Assembly (NCBI RefSeq): GCF_900111495.1
Contig: NZ_FOIU01000001.1
Span: 1,674,001 to 1,738,000 of the forward strand
Length of the DNA stretch: 64,000 nucleotides
Reading direction: 5' to 3'
Source of the DNA: Chryseobacterium wanjuense
GTDB taxonomy: Bacteria > Bacteroidota > Bacteroidia > Flavobacteriales > Weeksellaceae
This document shows positions 63,899-64,000 of this stretch, piece after piece. The translations under genes and the position numbers were made by a program. Positions within the stretch are counted from its first letter, which is position 1, and each line of letters opens with the position of its first letter. Below the pieces are notes generated by a model. That model was not told where the DNA came from, did no database searches, and saw only the letters and a list, made by a program, of their open reading frames with translations.

Positions 63899-64000
63899 AT
63901 GAAGAAATTAGTCATATACCTGAGTCTTTTTTGCATTGGATTTTCTTCTCTCAATGCACAGAAAATCGATCGTAAAAGGGTGGTTCAGCGACATAATATT
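63899..64000 (+). CDS. Start of an exported protein, cut by the window end
   Basis: The first 34 codons from an ATG at 63899: signal peptide MKKLVIYLSLFCIGFSSLNA, cleavage probably before QKIDRKRVVQRHNI. The RHN-type start after a signal is common in Bacteroidota six-hairpin glycosidases, and the position after GH28 and the DUF4450-like gene fits another pectin enzyme. Too short to name. Confidence 0.6.
   Translation, partial: MKKLVIYLSLFCIGFSSLNAQKIDRKRVVQRHNI

Overview
The window looks like chromosomal DNA of a flavobacterium (Bacteroidota), most likely Chryseobacterium or a close relative. The DNA is AT-rich. It carries a SusC/SusD pair, a type IX secretion C-terminal domain, many lipoproteins and promoters of the Bacteroidota type (TTTG, about 22 bp, then TAnnTTTG), and few Shine-Dalgarno sequences. 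The genus is inferred from family resemblance only; no 16S or other marker gene is present. I saw no rRNA, tRNA, CRISPR array, prophage or transposase.

Layout. 1-2.4 kb: a lipoprotein resembling TNT/DUF4237 NAD glycohydrolases, a flavodoxin-fold oxidoreductase and a Crp/Fnr regulator. 2.8-8.4 kb: a compact four-gene redox operon (small dehydrogenase subunit, GMC flavoenzyme with a cysteine cluster, VioB/RebD-like ferritin domain protein, putative haem-binding beta-barrel protein) that I cannot tie to a known pathway, facing a diheme peroxidase. 9.8-10.2 kb: a lipoprotein gene broken by one extra A in an A7 run. 10.3-16.4 kb: a beta-propeller sensor kinase with LytTR regulator, divergent from an LRR-like T9SS-secreted protein whose promoter carries a 21-bp-spaced direct repeat. 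16.5-19.2 kb: a small unknown protein, a LacI-family regulator and a membrane-anchored phosphatase.

19.4-53.7 kb and 58.6-64 kb: a large pectin utilisation locus. The minus-strand cytoplasmic block (kduI, kduD, uxaC, kdgK, kdgA, exuT-like, uxaB, uxaA) takes galacturonate and unsaturated uronates to pyruvate and glyceraldehyde-3-phosphate. The plus-strand block has SusC/SusD uptake, two pectinesterases, pectate lyase PL1, GH105, GH43, GH28, CE12 and other esterases, a KdgF-like cupin, GH95 and a DUF4861 protein. A facing minus-strand pair holds PL10 and a second DUF4861 protein. After a 4.6-kb island of unrelated genes (DNA repair, alpha/beta hydrolase, DUF4142, AlkB-like, HxlR plus SDR) the locus resumes with a second GH28, a 1198-residue DUF4450-like protein and the start of another exported protein.

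How it fits together: surface and periplasmic enzymes de-esterify and cleave homogalacturonan and trim rhamnogalacturonan; SusCD imports oligomers; GH105 and GH28 release monomers; KdgF, KduI and KduD process unsaturated products and UxaC/B/A the saturated ones; KdgK and KdgA finish. Four near-identical palindromes built on GCAATCGATTGC sit at the kduI side, susC, the PL10/DUF4861 pair and the distal GH28, and I propose them as operators of the LacI-family protein at 17.4 kb. Many intergenic gaps hold small palindromic repeat elements, and inverted copies of one element bracket the whole pectin region.
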